A stretch of DNA of 64,000 nt from Erpobdella octoculata (GCA_963978895.1 OZ022238.1:17672348-17736347); one strand, 5' to 3'. Counted from the first letter of the stretch, positions 34,152 through 47,825 are shown. Numbers and translations: made by a program. The notes: generated from the letters alone by a model not told the origin.

Positions 34152-34505
34152 GGATGTCTGTATGTATGTATGTATGTATGTATGTAAGTAAGTCCTTTAT
34201 ACATTGCTACACTATTCATCCGATCGTAATGAAATTTTCACACAACTTTGAAAGTCATTATGAGAAAATTATAGTAAAAGAATTGAAATCGTTCTGAAAA
34301 TAAGCGGAGCGAGAGCAGAAGAGCGAGCGGTGACGGGAATTAGAAAATGAGCGGGAACAGGAACGGGAAAGCAAGCGAGAGCGGGAAAACGACCGGGAAC
34401 GGGAAAGCAAACGGAAACGGGAAAGCGACCGGAAGCGGGAGAGCAAGCGGGGAAGGAATCGGGAGCGAGAGATACAAACATTTGAAAAACATCTAAAAAC
34501 CTTGG
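34092..34505 (+). mobile_element. Second Helitron joined head to tail
   Basis: Begins TCTATATAT immediately after the CTAG of the preceding Helitron, has a 57-bp (AT)n tract, the TGTATGTATG zone, the same body and minisatellite, and ends in a decayed hairpin (ACCTTGGTCAAG). No CTAG is left. Confidence 0.65.
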
Positions 34506-34811
34506 TCAAGTTTATTTATATAATAACCACAATAATAATAACAAAAGTTGAATTAATAATGTTAACATAAATATTATTATCATTATTATGTTTTAAATAT
34601 CTGATTCGGATCTCAGGTAAGCAAATCGTACACGTTATGATAGTAGTGTCTCGCTTCTGGGAGCGAACTTCAAGAGCGTCATGCACAGCTAGTGAATATA
34701 TCAATATAGGAATACTCAGTTTAACTTGACGTTCTCACGTGCCGAACCTCATTCTTATCAATTGTGAAACGAACAAACACTATTTCACCTTTATATGGAT
34801 GGCTGGGTCTA

Positions 34812-34890
34812 GCTTCGAACGCTTGAACTTCCAATCGATGACCTGGTGACTGCGGGTTGGCCGCTTTAATCACTCGGCTACCTGTCTAAA
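34812..34890 (-). repeat. tRNA-like SINE head, second family
   Basis: On the - strand GTAGCCGAGTGATTAAAGCG resembles the A-box region of a serine- or leucine-type tRNA, and GAAGTTCAAGC is a B-box relative about 40 bp later. It differs from the SINE at 636. No intact cloverleaf. Confidence 0.45.
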
Positions 34891-35957
34891 TCGACCAGGT
34901 AGCCATTTACTAAAGAAAAATTTCCTTCTATGAAAATTCCTATTATTCAACTGTTATTGAATTATTTGAAATTTCCGTTTAAAATTTATGCTTGGTAGAA
35001 TATATTGATGATGTAGAAGATGTTGTATTTTTGCAATTTTTGATTACTTCTATGTACAGAATGTTCTTTAATTTTTTTATTAATATTTCATTTATTTTAA
35101 ACTAATAAAGATATTTTATTTGCACAGGCGAACTTTTAATAAAAAATTGATAATTTGATGGATGTTTATCGAACGATATGTGCATGACAGTTTACGAAAA
35201 TAATATTCACGGTCCGTCGGTTTGATTTTTAAGTGTGTGATGGAGTGTAGTGGGGGACATAAGCGACCGCAGGCATGGGCAAAGGGGGCAGTTGTAAAAC
35301 AAAATAGGATGATTACTATCATTTTGAATCTGAACTTACAAAATTGTTTTAACAGTGGCACACTCAGGATTATTTTTAAGTGGGGGGTTAAGACATTATT
35401 TTAACTTCATTTCTTTAAAACTTTATAAACCATATAAAAAGTAAAATTTTTTAATACAGTTAAATTAAGTTTGAGTTTAAAAAAAGCTGAATAATTTTAG
35501 TTTCTTTTATGAAAATCTAAACCGCTGGAGCGATCTTGATGGAGTTTGACAAGGAAAAAAAGTTAAAAAAGTTTGGACTCCCTTCTCCGATCCCCAGGCT
35601 CAAGGGGGTCAAAACACGTTCCAGGCCAAAAGTAAAAGATAATTGCGTAATAAAATTCAAATTTAGTTTACGTAACAGCGTTTGAAGGCTTCAAGCGACT
35701 TTTAGCAAATCTATTTTATGTTTTTTGGGCTAAAAGAAATTAGGAAAGAGTGGTTTTAAATATTACCCGATCCGGCAAAATGTGAACAAAAAATTTTGAA
35801 TTGCAAAAATGGCGAAAATGTTTATTCAAAGTGATTCTACATTTCAGTCAAAACTTCAGAACTACAAAAACTCAACACGACTTGATTTTGATATTATAAA
35901 CACATAAATAATAATTAATTGAAAAAAGTTCAACGCGGTGAGTAGGTATATTATAAT
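34891..35957. other. Intron 3 DNA with a Helitron-body copy
   Basis: The stretch 35510-35720 shares the body sequence of the Helitron-like copies at 3460-3730 and 38775-39020 (CCGCTGGAGCGAT and GTTTACGTAACAG). No gene. Confidence 0.4.
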
Positions 35958-36906
<949 letters not shown>

Positions 36907-37860
36907 TAGTTTTCGAAGCACCCACCCTAAATTTCGAAGAAATGGTCACCTGTAATTAATGTATTCACTTTATTCAATTCCTCGCTTACTCGTATGGTCA
37001 ACCTAATCTCTCATTTGTCCCGGTTTCAGAGCTTTGACTATTTTTTGTGTTTATAACTTGGCATCCATCTCTTCTTAGATATTATATCCGTCCATCCGTC
37101 CATCCAGATATCCATCAATTCAGGCGTTTTTCATGTACGTTCGTGCATCTATTTTCCTACAAATGCTTGTCTAGTCTTGACAGGAATACAAATTCTTTAA
37201 ATAAATTTCATGTTTTTTTTGTAAAAACATCATCAGCTTGCTTTTTTATTTAAAATTTTATTTTTTATTGTAGGAAGAAGAAGAGAGACCGTTTAACTGA
37301 AAACAAATTTATCATAACAAATCTTTAATTTTTTAATTTATTTATTTTGTTTTTGAATGTGAAATAATTTAAGCGGTGGAACAAATACAAATACTCGAGA
37401 AGTCGTAGTACTAGATCTACCATCCCGTACTGTAGGTGTGTACAAGGAGCGGATTTGTGAGTGTTTGTGAGGTTCTGTGTGCATGTGATCTTGTGCATAT
37501 GGGGCCAGATCGGGAGCTTATGGTTGAGAGGTATGAGCTTCTTGCTGTTCTGTGGCTGTACACACATTTTGTTTATGTATTGTGTCAAACTGAAATATAA
37601 ATAAATAAAGAAGCTTCAAAGAATTAAATAACAATACGCAGAAATACGTGGAAATTCTTAAAAAATAATTTACATTACATAAAAATAAAATAAAAAACAA
37701 ACAGGAACATCAACGCATAAAATAAACATGTGTCAACAAGACTTGTGCTTCTATCACGTGACCAAAATAGAGCATAATGCTACACCATTCATTATACTAG
37801 ACATAAACAAGCCTTCACTCAGAGCTCAGACAAGTGCACACAAACACATACGCATAGGCT
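36907..37860. other. Intron 3 DNA, no gene seen
   Basis: A CCATCCGTCCATC-type short repeat lies near 37080-37110. Nothing else recognised. Confidence 0.45.
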
Positions 37861-37865
37861 TAAAC

Positions 37866-38380
<515 letters not shown>

Positions 38381-38699
38381 CAGGTACAAACAAACAAATT
38401 GTTTTTCTATTCTTGGTCACGTAATCACGTCAGCGAAGGGAACGCCAACATAAGGAAATAAAAGCGAGTGTTTCCTAATGGACTGGCCAATGGCGTTCCT
38501 AACGTTGTCGGAGACGATTAACTGAACAACTGAGTATGTTTACGTTATCCACACATTCATCCACGGGACCACAAACATGGTTCTGTTCATCCATCCGTCC
38601 TTAAGTAAATGCATCCGTCCGACAACCCGTCTTATTGTAACGTGTCTACCCATCTATTCTTGCTCGTGTACAATGTGTTCGTTCATCTATCCGTCCATA
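38381..38699. other. Intron 3 DNA, no gene seen
   Basis: Short CCATCCGTCC-type repeats near 38590-38700. No gene. Confidence 0.4.
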
Positions 38700-39167
38700 C
38701 TATATATACATGGTTCTGTTCATTTATTTGTCCCTATATACAAGTATCTGTTCAAAATTCCTCTTTGTTTGTTTGTCGGTACTTTATACAAATTCAAACT
38801 GCTGGACCAATTTTAATAAAATTTCGCATGGAGGTAGATCTTAAAAAGGAAAAGAAAATAGGGTGGTTTTAAATTAATTTTTTTTTAAATTTTTATGTGT
38901 AAAAGTGTCTATCTATATACAAACATCAAAGGTTATTGATTACCAAAATTCAAACTTAGTTAACGTAAAAAAGTTTTTAAGTTTCAAATAATTTTTAGAA
39001 AATAAATTTTATGCTTTATGAAAAATAGAAGTGATGAGGGAAAGGAAGAAAGAAAAGAAGCGGGAGCGGAAGAGCGACCGGAAAAGGAAACGGGAGCGAG
39101 ATAAAGAGAAAAAGCGAGAGAGAGAGAGAGACTGAAACAATAGAAAAACCTCTAAAAATCCCGCTAG
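38700..39167 (+). mobile_element. Helitron-like element
   Basis: Contains the body shared with 3460-3730 and 35510-35720 and a GGGAGCGGAAGAGCGACC minisatellite, and ends CCCGCTAG followed by T at 39164-39167. The terminal hairpin has been lost (AAAATCCCG directly before CTAG). The 5' end is uncertain. Confidence 0.55.
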
Positions 39168-39339
39168 TTTGATATAAAATTTGCAACACATTACGGGAGG
39201 ATGCCATTGCATTACGGCTGACACGTGGTTCAGAGGCCTTAAAGTTTATTTTCGGTGAGATATAAAGCCTCCCCTATACTGTTTATACGTCGGTAATTGA
39301 ACAACTATGACTTTCAAGGAGGTTGATTAATTTACGGTA

Positions 39340-39475
39340 TTCTAGATCGTCGTCGTCATCAGCATCATCGTCAACGTCATCGTACTCGTCGTCGTCATCA
39401 TCACCATTATCATCATCGTCATCACCAGTATCATCGTCATCATCATCATCATCAGCATCATCCTCATCATCAAAT
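39340..39475. repeat. TCG/TCA trinucleotide repeat
   Basis: Imperfect TCG and TCA trinucleotides; the Ser-rich frame is an artefact. Confidence 0.8.
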
Positions 39476-39759
39476 GTTGATTTGCCTTTTCATCCAATGA
39501 AAAAAATATTCTCAAAAATAAATTTGAAAAATATTTTATGAGGCAAAATTAAATAACTTTTTGAAATTCAAAATAAGCAAAAATAACTGCATTTTGGTAA
39601 TAATCCTAGTTAGAAACTTAGCAGTTTGTTAGAAATTTCATCGTCGTCATCATCGTTTCTCCTGTAGTCGCATATTAATGAGTTGTAGAAAGCGGGGTTT
39701 AAGTCGATTTTTTAGCGTGGCCCCAGTCCTTAATACCTCTGGCAACGAATAAATTATCC

Positions 39760-39925
39760 AACTTTTACTAACTCGTGGGCCCATGTTAACATAACAACCA
39801 AAACCAGCCATTTATAGGCGCCTACCCACACCTCTTGCAGACGCAGGTAACGCCGGTGAGATTCGAACCGCCGACTTTCAGGTCGACAGCCGAATGTCTC
39901 ACCGCGATACCACCAACGCCCGACG
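39760..39925 (-). repeat. tRNA-derived SINE
   Basis: On the - strand the A-box region TGGTGGTATCGCGG and the B-box GGTTCGAATCTC are clear, and the body (AACGCCGGTGAG zone, then a CCTACCCACACC zone) matches the copy at 61625-61755. It is the best preserved member of the family that also includes 636-800. Confidence 0.65.
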
Positions 39926-40530
39926 ATTTACCTTTATTCACAATATCTAATATCTAATGCATGACAAAACTCAATCTTAATGTTGACAAAAAGACTCAAA
40001 AATGTATAAAAATTTTTGGAGAAAAAGATATGAATAATGTTATAAATTATTTTATACAATGAACCGGGATGATGTATTTTAGTGCTATAATATTTTTAAC
40101 TCCAGAAATTTAGCACCGGAACTGCACTCGAGAGTGAACGATGTGTCTAATTCTTCTTCGTGAAATATTCAACTTCAATTTCTTTTCTTGACACAAGTGC
40201 CCGAATGGGTGGGAGGGAAGTAGATGTATTCAATGGAAGAGGATGGATTGAAGGATGCATTAACTGGTAAAAATACGGACGTACGGACGGATGGATGGAT
40301 TAAGTAATGGAGAGACTAAATTACAGATAGATGAATGGATTAACTAGTGTAGAAATAACAATTCTCAAAGAATAAAAAATAAAACAGCTGTTTTGCTATA
40401 TTATTAAATAAAATTTGAAAAAATATTATTTTGCAGTTAGATCTTGGGATTAAATTTATAGAAAATTCAGAATAGGTCACGTTTTTTCAAATGTACTTTA
40501 TCACACGTGCTTTCTAAAAACTTGAAAAAG
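39926..40530. other. Intron 3 DNA, no gene seen
   Basis: Contains a short degenerate GGATGGAT repeat near 40280. No gene. Confidence 0.4.
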
Positions 40531-40537
40531 TTTGTTC

Positions 40538-40585
40538 CACCACCACCACCACTATCATCATCATCATCATCATCATCATGATCAT

Positions 40586-40656
<71 letters not shown>

Positions 40657-40700
40657 CCACCACCACCACCACCACTACCACCATCATTATTATTTGTACT
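40538..40700. repeat. CAC/CAT trinucleotide array
   Basis: CAC units at both ends and CAT units in the middle. His-, Met- and Val-rich frames are artefacts. Confidence 0.9.
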
Positions 40701-41060
40701 ACCACCACTGTCGTTACATCATAGTTATTCAAATTATCATGCTTAGAAAATAAAACAATCAAAACCGATTACGCAGATCCAGTAGCCTAATTATAACAAA
40801 CAATTTCTCCAGTTTAGTATGTCCAACGCAAATGGAACACCTGAAAAATTGCATTCCGGAAAATGCATCAGTCAGACATAAACAATTTCCTGTCACAAGG
40901 ACACACACTGTCACCTCCTACATGTCACATATACATTCTATCTTGTCACATAAGCAAGCCACGTTTCTCTGTAACGCAGGAATGAGGATCTTATCTTATC
41001 ATATATATTTATAACCTTATTTTTTTGTCCTACAGACTCAGAAGAATGCGATACGTTATG

Positions 41061-41180
<120 letters not shown>

Positions 41181-41825
41181 TGCACCTGTAGGCACATCAT
41201 TTTTCTATTTTCGCCGTACAAATGTAGTTTTTTCTAGCAATAATTTCTTTACCTGTGGAAATATTTATTACCTTCTTACTTCCAATAAGAGTAAAAAACC
41301 ATATTTGCTATAAAATAACTGTTCAACACAATTTCGTTATTTATTTGACTATCTAATTATTGTTATAATTATTAAAATTATCATAAAAATTAAGAATAAT
41401 ATCTATTACAATCATCATCATGGATATTTGTTTCATGTGACATCATACTGTTTACCTTTGTACATTTTTTTAATTTCTCTTCTTAATCAACTTCTAGAGA
41501 TATTCAAGCTTTGATGAACACCGTCAACCAATCAGCACTGCGCCTTTTCTAGCTTCGAGTTTCGTTTGAACTGATTAGATTAGCTGTTTGAATTAAATAA
41601 CAATAACCACGTTATTCTGATTTTTTTGCTCCAATTTTATTACCAATACACACTTTTATTTATTAATTATTACATTCAAATAAACGTTTTTTATTATTAT
41701 ATTCAAATAAACACATTTGGTTTGTTAAATTCCAAAAACACTCAAAAGGAGTCTCCCAAGGGAATTACTTCCTTATAGTAGATAGCAATAATAAACAGCA
41801 AACAAACAAACAAAACACAAAATCA
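41181..41825. other. Intron 3 DNA, no gene seen
   Basis: AT-rich with no recognised family. Confidence 0.4.
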
Positions 41826-42040
41826 TTGCCCGGGGTTTTCTCTCCCCCCCCCCTCTTTCTTTCTCAAGCGCTCTCTTTCTCGTTCCCGTTTTTCCCACTT
41901 CTTTCCCGCTCGCTCACATGCCCCTCCTCGTTCTCTCGGTTCCTCTCCATTTTCAGATTGCTTTTCCGCTACAGGTCTTTTTCCCGCTCCAGCTGGCTCC
42001 CGTTTCCGCTCCCACTCGCTCTCTTGCTCCTACTCGCTTT
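41826..42040 (-). mobile_element. Helitron 3' fragment
   Basis: On the - strand: minisatellite of GGGAGCGGGAAAAAGAC-like units, then AAAACCCCGGGCAA of the terminal hairpin, truncated before CTAG. Confidence 0.5.
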
Positions 42041-42084
42041 CCAAATCCGATTCACCGGCATGACCCGTTTTACAGGGCCTAAAA

Positions 42085-42245
42085 TCTTCATATATATATA
42101 TAATCCTCATATATATATAATCCTCATATATATATATAAAATCCTCATATATATATATATATATATATAATCCTCATATATATATATAATCCTCATATAT
42201 ATATATAATCCTCATATATATATAAAATCCTCATATACTTATAAA
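42085..42245. repeat. ATATAATCCTC tandem repeat
   Basis: Seven or eight units of AATCCTC separated by AT tracts of variable length. Confidence 0.85.
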
Positions 42246-42369
42246 ATCTTCATATACTTAGCCAAAAATTTAAAAGCTCCGTTAGTTTTGAAACGCCGCA
42301 CAGCTCTACTTAAAACCTTCAAAGGTTATTGCATAAACTAAATTCAAATTTTATTAGCAAACTTCGCGT

Positions 42370-42587
42370 CATCCAATTGAGCTGAAATTTGAAATATAAG
42401 ATCATTCCTTATGACAACGCATTTTATTGAAGTTTGAAAATTATAAAAAAATTATTTTAATTAAAAATAATAATTATTTATTTTTAAAAACAAAAACATT
42501 TTATTTAAAAACATTTTTTTTAATTTTCAATAAAATGCATTGTCATGAAAAACAAGCCTATATTTCAAATTTCAGTTTGAATGGATG
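42370..42587. mobile_element. Palindromic MITE
   Basis: Arms of about 62 bp (42370-42431 and 42525-42587) are inverted copies with some divergence: CTGAAATTTGAAATATA and GCATTTTATTGAA occur in both. The centre is AT-rich. A partial relative occurs near 3870-3910. Confidence 0.6.
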
Positions 42588-42789
42588 ATGGGAGCTTAAT
42601 TAATTTTCACTTTCAAGGTTTGCAAACATTCAAGCAGGCAAGCAAGCAAGATCGGCGGTGCAGTTAATATAAGACTAAAAATAAACATAGAATAAACTAG
42701 AGCCGCCTGGAGATCATTGAGGGCCCCTGTGGAGAAATGCCAAAAGCCCGAATTTTGACATTTGCCTTGTACTTCGGGCGGCATTTGCC

Positions 42790-42900
42790 CGACTAGGTAC
42801 GCATCTGCCCGACATCGTACGCTATTTGCCCGACTTTGTACGCCATTTGCCCGACTTCGTACGCCATTTGCCCGACTTCGTACACCATTTGCCCGACTGG
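42790..42900. repeat. 21-bp minisatellite
   Basis: Five to six copies of a 21-bp unit containing ATTTGCCCGACTTCGTACG. Its frame gives a repeated LPDFVRH peptide, which I regard as accidental. It lies close to the hAT remnant at 43080. Confidence 0.85.
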
Positions 42901-43079
42901 CATGAGCGATTCGGCAAATGTGTAGGAGCCGGCCCCTGTGCTAAGGTATACGGGCCCCCTGATAGCCAGACGGTAGTGTCTAAAAAAATTAAATATTCAT
43001 GTCCATTCACTGATTGGCACCTAGCGTTGAATTTTTCATATCATTTTCTAAGTCTTTTGCACAATGACCAATTCTTCTA

Positions 43080-43480
43080 AATTGGTAAAGTGATATTTTT
43101 CTTGATTTGCTTAATGCAAAATTGTCAATGAATTCATCAAATTCAATAGATTTAGATAGATCATTTTCAATTCCTAGTAACGCTTAACCACAAATAAAAT
43201 AAAAGTCTCTCCTGTCCCATTACTGATTGTTGTACACTATTTATTTGTTTCAATTTGCTAAATGACCGTTCAGCTTCTGCAACAGTCACAGGTATTGTAC
43301 AAAAAATTCTTATCGCAACAGATACATTTTGGAAAAAGCATTCTACTTTCAATTCTCAAAATTTGTTTAGTAAATCCAGTGATTTTAAGACAGATGAATC
43401 AGAATTAACATAACAGATTAATTTAAGAATTGTTTTAGAGAACATTGAGTTTGAGAAATGTGAAACCAAAACCCTAATAT
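43080..43480 (-). pseudogene. hAT transposase C-terminal remnant
   Basis: The segment FQNVSVAIRIFCTIPVTVAEAERSFSKLK followed by SVMGQERL is the hAT dimerisation region of the large zinc-finger-associated hAT subfamily. Beyond an in-frame stop the match continues as SIEFDEFIDNFA. Upstream coding is frameshifted. The terminal repeats were not found. Confidence 0.7.
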
Positions 43481-43764
43481 GGTCAATGGTCCGGGCCTCT
43501 TTACATTGTTCATTTGCCCCCTGCCCCCTTTCCCGCCCCTGGAATGAGCCATAAATTTGAGATTGCTTGAAAGTGGTAGCCCTATGACGATGTTGGCTGT
43601 AATGTTCAGGTCTAAGAATTAATTTGTTGCTAATATTTTCCTATTGTTAAAAACATTATTTTACTCATCAACACAAGATTGTATCTTTTAAATTACGTAC
43701 AAGATTATTATTTATTTTATTTGAAATCATTAAAAAATAAACCGCAACAACAAAATACTTCCAG

Positions 43765-43976
43765 CTCTCGTCGACCCAGAGGATGCGACTGAACCCATTC
43801 AGTCACGCGACACAAACATCCAACCAGCCGCTGACCCAGGAAGTGGAGTGACGCCATCAAACACAAACTGCGGGGGAGGAGCGGGAGCGTGGGCAGGAGG
43901 AAGAAAGGGAAGGCGGGCTTCCATGCAGGATGCCCTTCACTGCAGTATGATTGATACAAGTCTCTATGATACCAAG
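43765..43976 (+). CDS. Synaptotagmin-like gene, exon 4
   Basis: A 212-bp block bounded by TACTTCCAG and AAG|GTTCGT. Read in phase 1, as required by exon 3, it is open throughout and encodes ALVDPEDATEPIQ, a Gly-rich stretch, then RRASMQDALHCSMIDTSLYDTK, ending exactly on a codon boundary as exon 5 requires. A PELY-like segment (here DTSLY) shortly before the first C2 domain is common in synaptotagmins. The other frames contain stops or give no sensible peptide. It has no ATG-initiated frame of notable length and is easily overlooked. Confidence 0.7.
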
Positions 43977-45422
43977 GTTCGTGCTATTTTATTACAAGGT
44001 TCTAATTAACTTCTCTTGAATGTTGTTTGTTCCGGAGGAATCTTGTAATCAATTTTTAATCAACTTTCCGACCAGCTAGAGATCTGAAAGTTTCAGCAGG
44101 ACCGTAAATTTGGTGACAAAACATTATTAACTAAACAACTGTTAGCTATTTATCAATTTTTTAGTAAATTTTCAGAAAATTTTGTATACATGTTAATTAT
44201 TTTATTTATGTATTGCTTATATACTATTTTTATGCCAATTATATATTAATCGTTTACCTTTTTGGTAATGATTATATAATCATTTTATTTTTTTGTATAT
44301 CATTTATGTATATTTTTTGAATTTATATAGATTTTTTAACTAAGTTTTATCTTTTACCAGTTTAATTTGAACTTTAGGGAAAAATATTACAATTAATTAA
44401 TTATGTTAATTTAATTTGATCAATTACAAAATTTAGATCAGCCTGGTAATTATAAATAAAATAGTTCTTTTGAAATATTGCAATAAACTGCGGACTTGCA
44501 TCTTTTGAACAGCTGATTAATCAGAAACAGGATGTTCTTGGACGTCGATGGTGCTTGTGTATAAGAGATCGACTCTTTGTACAGCGCTTTTTGGTTACGG
44601 CTTCTTTAACTGAGTTGCCTCGTCAAATCACATTTCGTCAACAAAAACATTACTCTCGTCGACTTAAAACTCGTTATTTATTTTAAATGTTTATTTATTT
44701 TTACCACGTTTTTCTGAACAAGCAAGTAAGCTGAATTGGACGATAGGAAGTCCTTCAAAAATTGATAGAAGCGTGTATATATATAATAGATATAGCCCGT
44801 CAAAAATGACGGATTTAAAAAAATCAATGTTTATTATTTTCTGATTGCAGCGCCACCTTTTTTACAAACTTTTATTTAAGCTACAATTTCTGTTTGTGTG
44901 TGTGGCTTTCTCTGTACGCAAATCATGCAAGTAAAATTTAACAAGCTTTTTGACTAGCTAGGAAGATGAAACTTTCAGCATTGCTTCATACCGGATGAAA
45001 ATACATGATTCAATTAAAAAAAAACTTTATTTAAACATTTTTTTTATTTTTAAATCAAGTGTATTTAAAATAAAAGTTTGTGTTGAAAAACTCGTTTTTC
45101 TTTTACTTGTTTATCTTTATTGCTGACAGTGTACAATTGCGAAATAACTTTTAATATTTAAATAAATTAAAAAAATTATTTTACTTAAATTATATAAACA
45201 CGTTTTAAGTTTTAAAAAAATTATTACGAATGTCCCCAATTAATGCATGTCTCCTTCAAAACATTTCTCGCAACCAAATGGAAAATTATTTTCATCTTTT
45301 TTAGTTTACAAAAACGTGGTATTTTAAAAGTTTTTTTTAATATCTTATATTCTTCTTTTTAGTGCATTAAAAAACGTGGTATTTTATAAAAGTTTTATTT
45401 TATTTTTATTTTATATATTTTA
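43977..45422. other. Intron 4 DNA with a repeat copy and a small open frame
   Basis: 44474-44686 (+) is an open frame of 71 codons without an ATG near its start (contains GRRWCLCIRDRLFVQRFL). I do not recognise it. 44835-45060 is a repeat whose reverse complement occurs at 60330-60560 (shared motif CTTTTTGACTAGCTAG). Confidence 0.4.
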
Positions 45423-45770
45423 CTAGCAGGGTACCCGGCGTTGCCCGGGTTTTTAGAGGTTTTTCTATCGTTTTTTTCTATCGCTCCGTTTCCTTCCCCG
45501 CTTGCTCTCCCGCTCTTGGTCGCTTTCCCGCTCCATTTCCCGCTCCCGGTCGCTTTTCCGCTCCCGTTTCCTTTCCCGCTTGCTCTCACTTTCCCACTCC
45601 CGGTCGTTCTCCCGCTCTTGGTCGCTTTCCTGCTCCATTTCCCGCTCCCGGTCGCCTTCCCGCTCCCGATCGCTTTCTCCCACACGGTCATTTTCTTTTT
45701 CCTATTCGTTCTTTCGCTTTCGGTCGATTTTCCGTTTCCGCTTGCTTTCCCGTTCCCGGTCAAATTTGTT
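45423..45770 (-). mobile_element. Helitron 3' portion
   Basis: On the - strand ends with the hairpin CCCGGGCAACGCCGGG, TACCCTG and CTAG, followed by host T. It is dominated by the GGGAGCGGGAAAGCGACC minisatellite, about 280 bp here. The 5' part is absent. Confidence 0.65.
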
Positions 45771-45904
45771 AAAATCTGTTGCTTTCGTTCTTTCAAATTA
45801 GCTTAGTTTGTAACATCTACAACTAGCTTCTCTTCGATGAAAGATTTGTCGAACTTCAAAAATGTTATTTACTTTCTGTTTTTTGTACATTCTTGTTGTT
45901 TTTC

Positions 45905-46083
45905 CATCCCGCTTGCTCTCCGTTCCAGCTTGCTCTACCGTTCCCGCGAACTCTCCCATTTCCGTTTGCTCTCCCGTTTCCGTTTGCTTTCTTGCGCCTG
46001 GGGTTTTTAGAGGTTTTTTATCGTTTTTTTGCTTCTTTTTCTTTCCTCGCTTGTCTTGCGCTACCGGTCGCTTTCCCGCTCAT
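45905..46083 (-). mobile_element. Helitron minisatellite fragment
   Basis: Two further blocks of the same GGGAAACGGGAGAGCAA minisatellite with the AAACCTCTAAAAACCCC segment between them. Ends are missing. Confidence 0.45.
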
Positions 46084-46213
46084 ATTTATTTATTTATTTA
46101 TTCGCAAACTGAAGGGCCTATCGGCCTCTAATACCGTTCGGACAGTACAAACGAAACAAAAAAAACCAATAAACGAAATATGTACACATACTCAGTTGCA
46201 AATCGTAAATTGT

Positions 46214-46358
<145 letters not shown>

Positions 46359-46687
46359 GGAGTAACCGACTTTTGGTCCGGAAATCGGATATTGCCGATT
46401 AGTACAAAATTCCGATTAATCGGAATCTGCAACATTAGGTTAACCGATTCCGACTTTGTCATGTTTTTATTATACTGTCTTTCATGTTTTACCTAAAATT
46501 GAATATTCTATTGATGACAATGAAACATTGCACAGTCAAACTAGAACTACATGCACAGGAGGATGCACTATGCATAAATTTTGTTTTTTGAAGTTTATTA
46601 GTAGTAGGAAGCGTGGGTTATTAAACCAGGAAGTCGTTTTTATGCGTAAAAGACTTAACATCTCGCTAATTAAACGTTGGTTGGTGA

Positions 46688-46822
46688 CAAGGATGTCTTG
46701 ATATAACAACTGGATGCACAACCTACTCTAGTAGGCCTAATGTTTTATTGCTTCTTATATCATAATTATAAATTGATGTAACAAACAACAAAAGCATCAG
46801 TAGTTATATCAAGATATCCTTG
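46688..46822. mobile_element. MITE, short copy nested in hAT
   Basis: Starts CAAGGATGTCTTGATATAAC and ends with ATATCAAGATATCCTTG. It is a 135-bp relative of 19188-19527, with the AAATTGATGTAACAAAC motif in the middle. Confidence 0.7.
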
Positions 46823-46891
46823 GTTGGTGAATACGGCCCCTGCTATTACTTCAATTGCTATAAAATAAACAAAACAAACACTTGTGTATCT

Positions 46892-47825
46892 GTTGTTGTT
46901 GTTGTTGTTTATTTAAGTCCTTGTCACTTTTTCAGCGTTTAGGACCACAGAAAAAAATATTAAAATGAAAATGAATAAGTAAAATTAAAATAATAATAGA
47001 AAAAAAATAATATAAACAAGAAGTAGAGAAATCAATGACAACATATGAAAACATGGAAAAAAATCATGAAAAAAGGAGAAAAAAGTAATTTTCCAGAGTT
47101 TTTTTCAATTAGATCTGGTTCATATAGTGTGATCCAGTTAAAGATGAGGTCTTGGCATTTTGGGTTGTTTAGGATGGTTCCGATGTCAAAGTCTACTTGT
47201 TTCAATATCTTTTTTATTTTCTGATGGAAGGGTGCCCTTGTTCTGCAGCTTGTAAGGAAGTGCTTGACGGTCTCCGGTTCCTGACATGTGTCACAGAAAC
47301 CTGTGCTGTGTTTCCCGTAGACTTTGAGGTTAAGTTCAACAGGGTGCAGTTGAGTCGGAGCCTGGAAATGATGACTTCTTTTTTTTTATTCATGTCTTGG
47401 AATTGTGAGTGGAAGGATGGCTGAGGATTTAGTTCTCTGTGATGGCTGCTCTGATACAAGTTTTGCCAAATTGCTTCCCATTCTTTAAATGTTTCTGTTT
47501 TTATGATATTACAAATATCATCAATGGTGTCTGGAACAGTAATTTGTATGGTGGGGTGATCGGTTGCTTTTTTAGCAAGTTTGTCTGCAGTTTCGTTTCC
47601 ACGGATATCAATGTGGCTGGGTATCCATATTATTGTGCATGAGACTCCGCTGGTTTTGAGAGTGGTGATATGTTGTAGTATGTCCTGTATGACTGGTTTG
47701 ATGCTGGAGCTGTCGTAATTGGATATAGCCTGGACGAGCTGAGTGAGTTGGTAAAAATGGCTATGTTGTTGCCTGAATTCTTGCTGTACGGACCATTGGA
47801 GGGCTTTTTGACAACAACAACAACA
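46892..47825 (-). mobile_element. 5'-truncated non-LTR retrotransposon
   Basis: Flanked by a 12-bp direct repeat ACTTGTGTATCT at 46880-46891 and 47826-47837, a target-site duplication. Reading - strand it carries the RNase H end and C-terminal tail of a non-LTR polyprotein and then a 3' UTR ending in a (CAA)n tail. The 5' junction also shows TTG units, so CAA/TTG repeats occur in inverted orientation at the two ends. The RT and endonuclease domains are missing through 5' truncation. Confidence 0.8.
47100..47800 (-). pseudogene. RNase H and C-terminal tail of a non-LTR polyprotein
   Basis: On the - strand WIPSHIDIRGNETADKLAKKA is the last conserved block of RNase H. It is followed by a segment with VISRLRLNCTLLNL and then, after a frameshift, a CDTCQEPETVKHFLTSC zinc-finger-like end, common in I- and Jockey-type elements. 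One or more frameshifts are present. Confidence 0.7.

Noticed and set aside
45395..45806. Lys/Gly/Ser-rich and Pro/Leu-rich frames
   Set aside because: They arise from the Helitron minisatellite on both strands.
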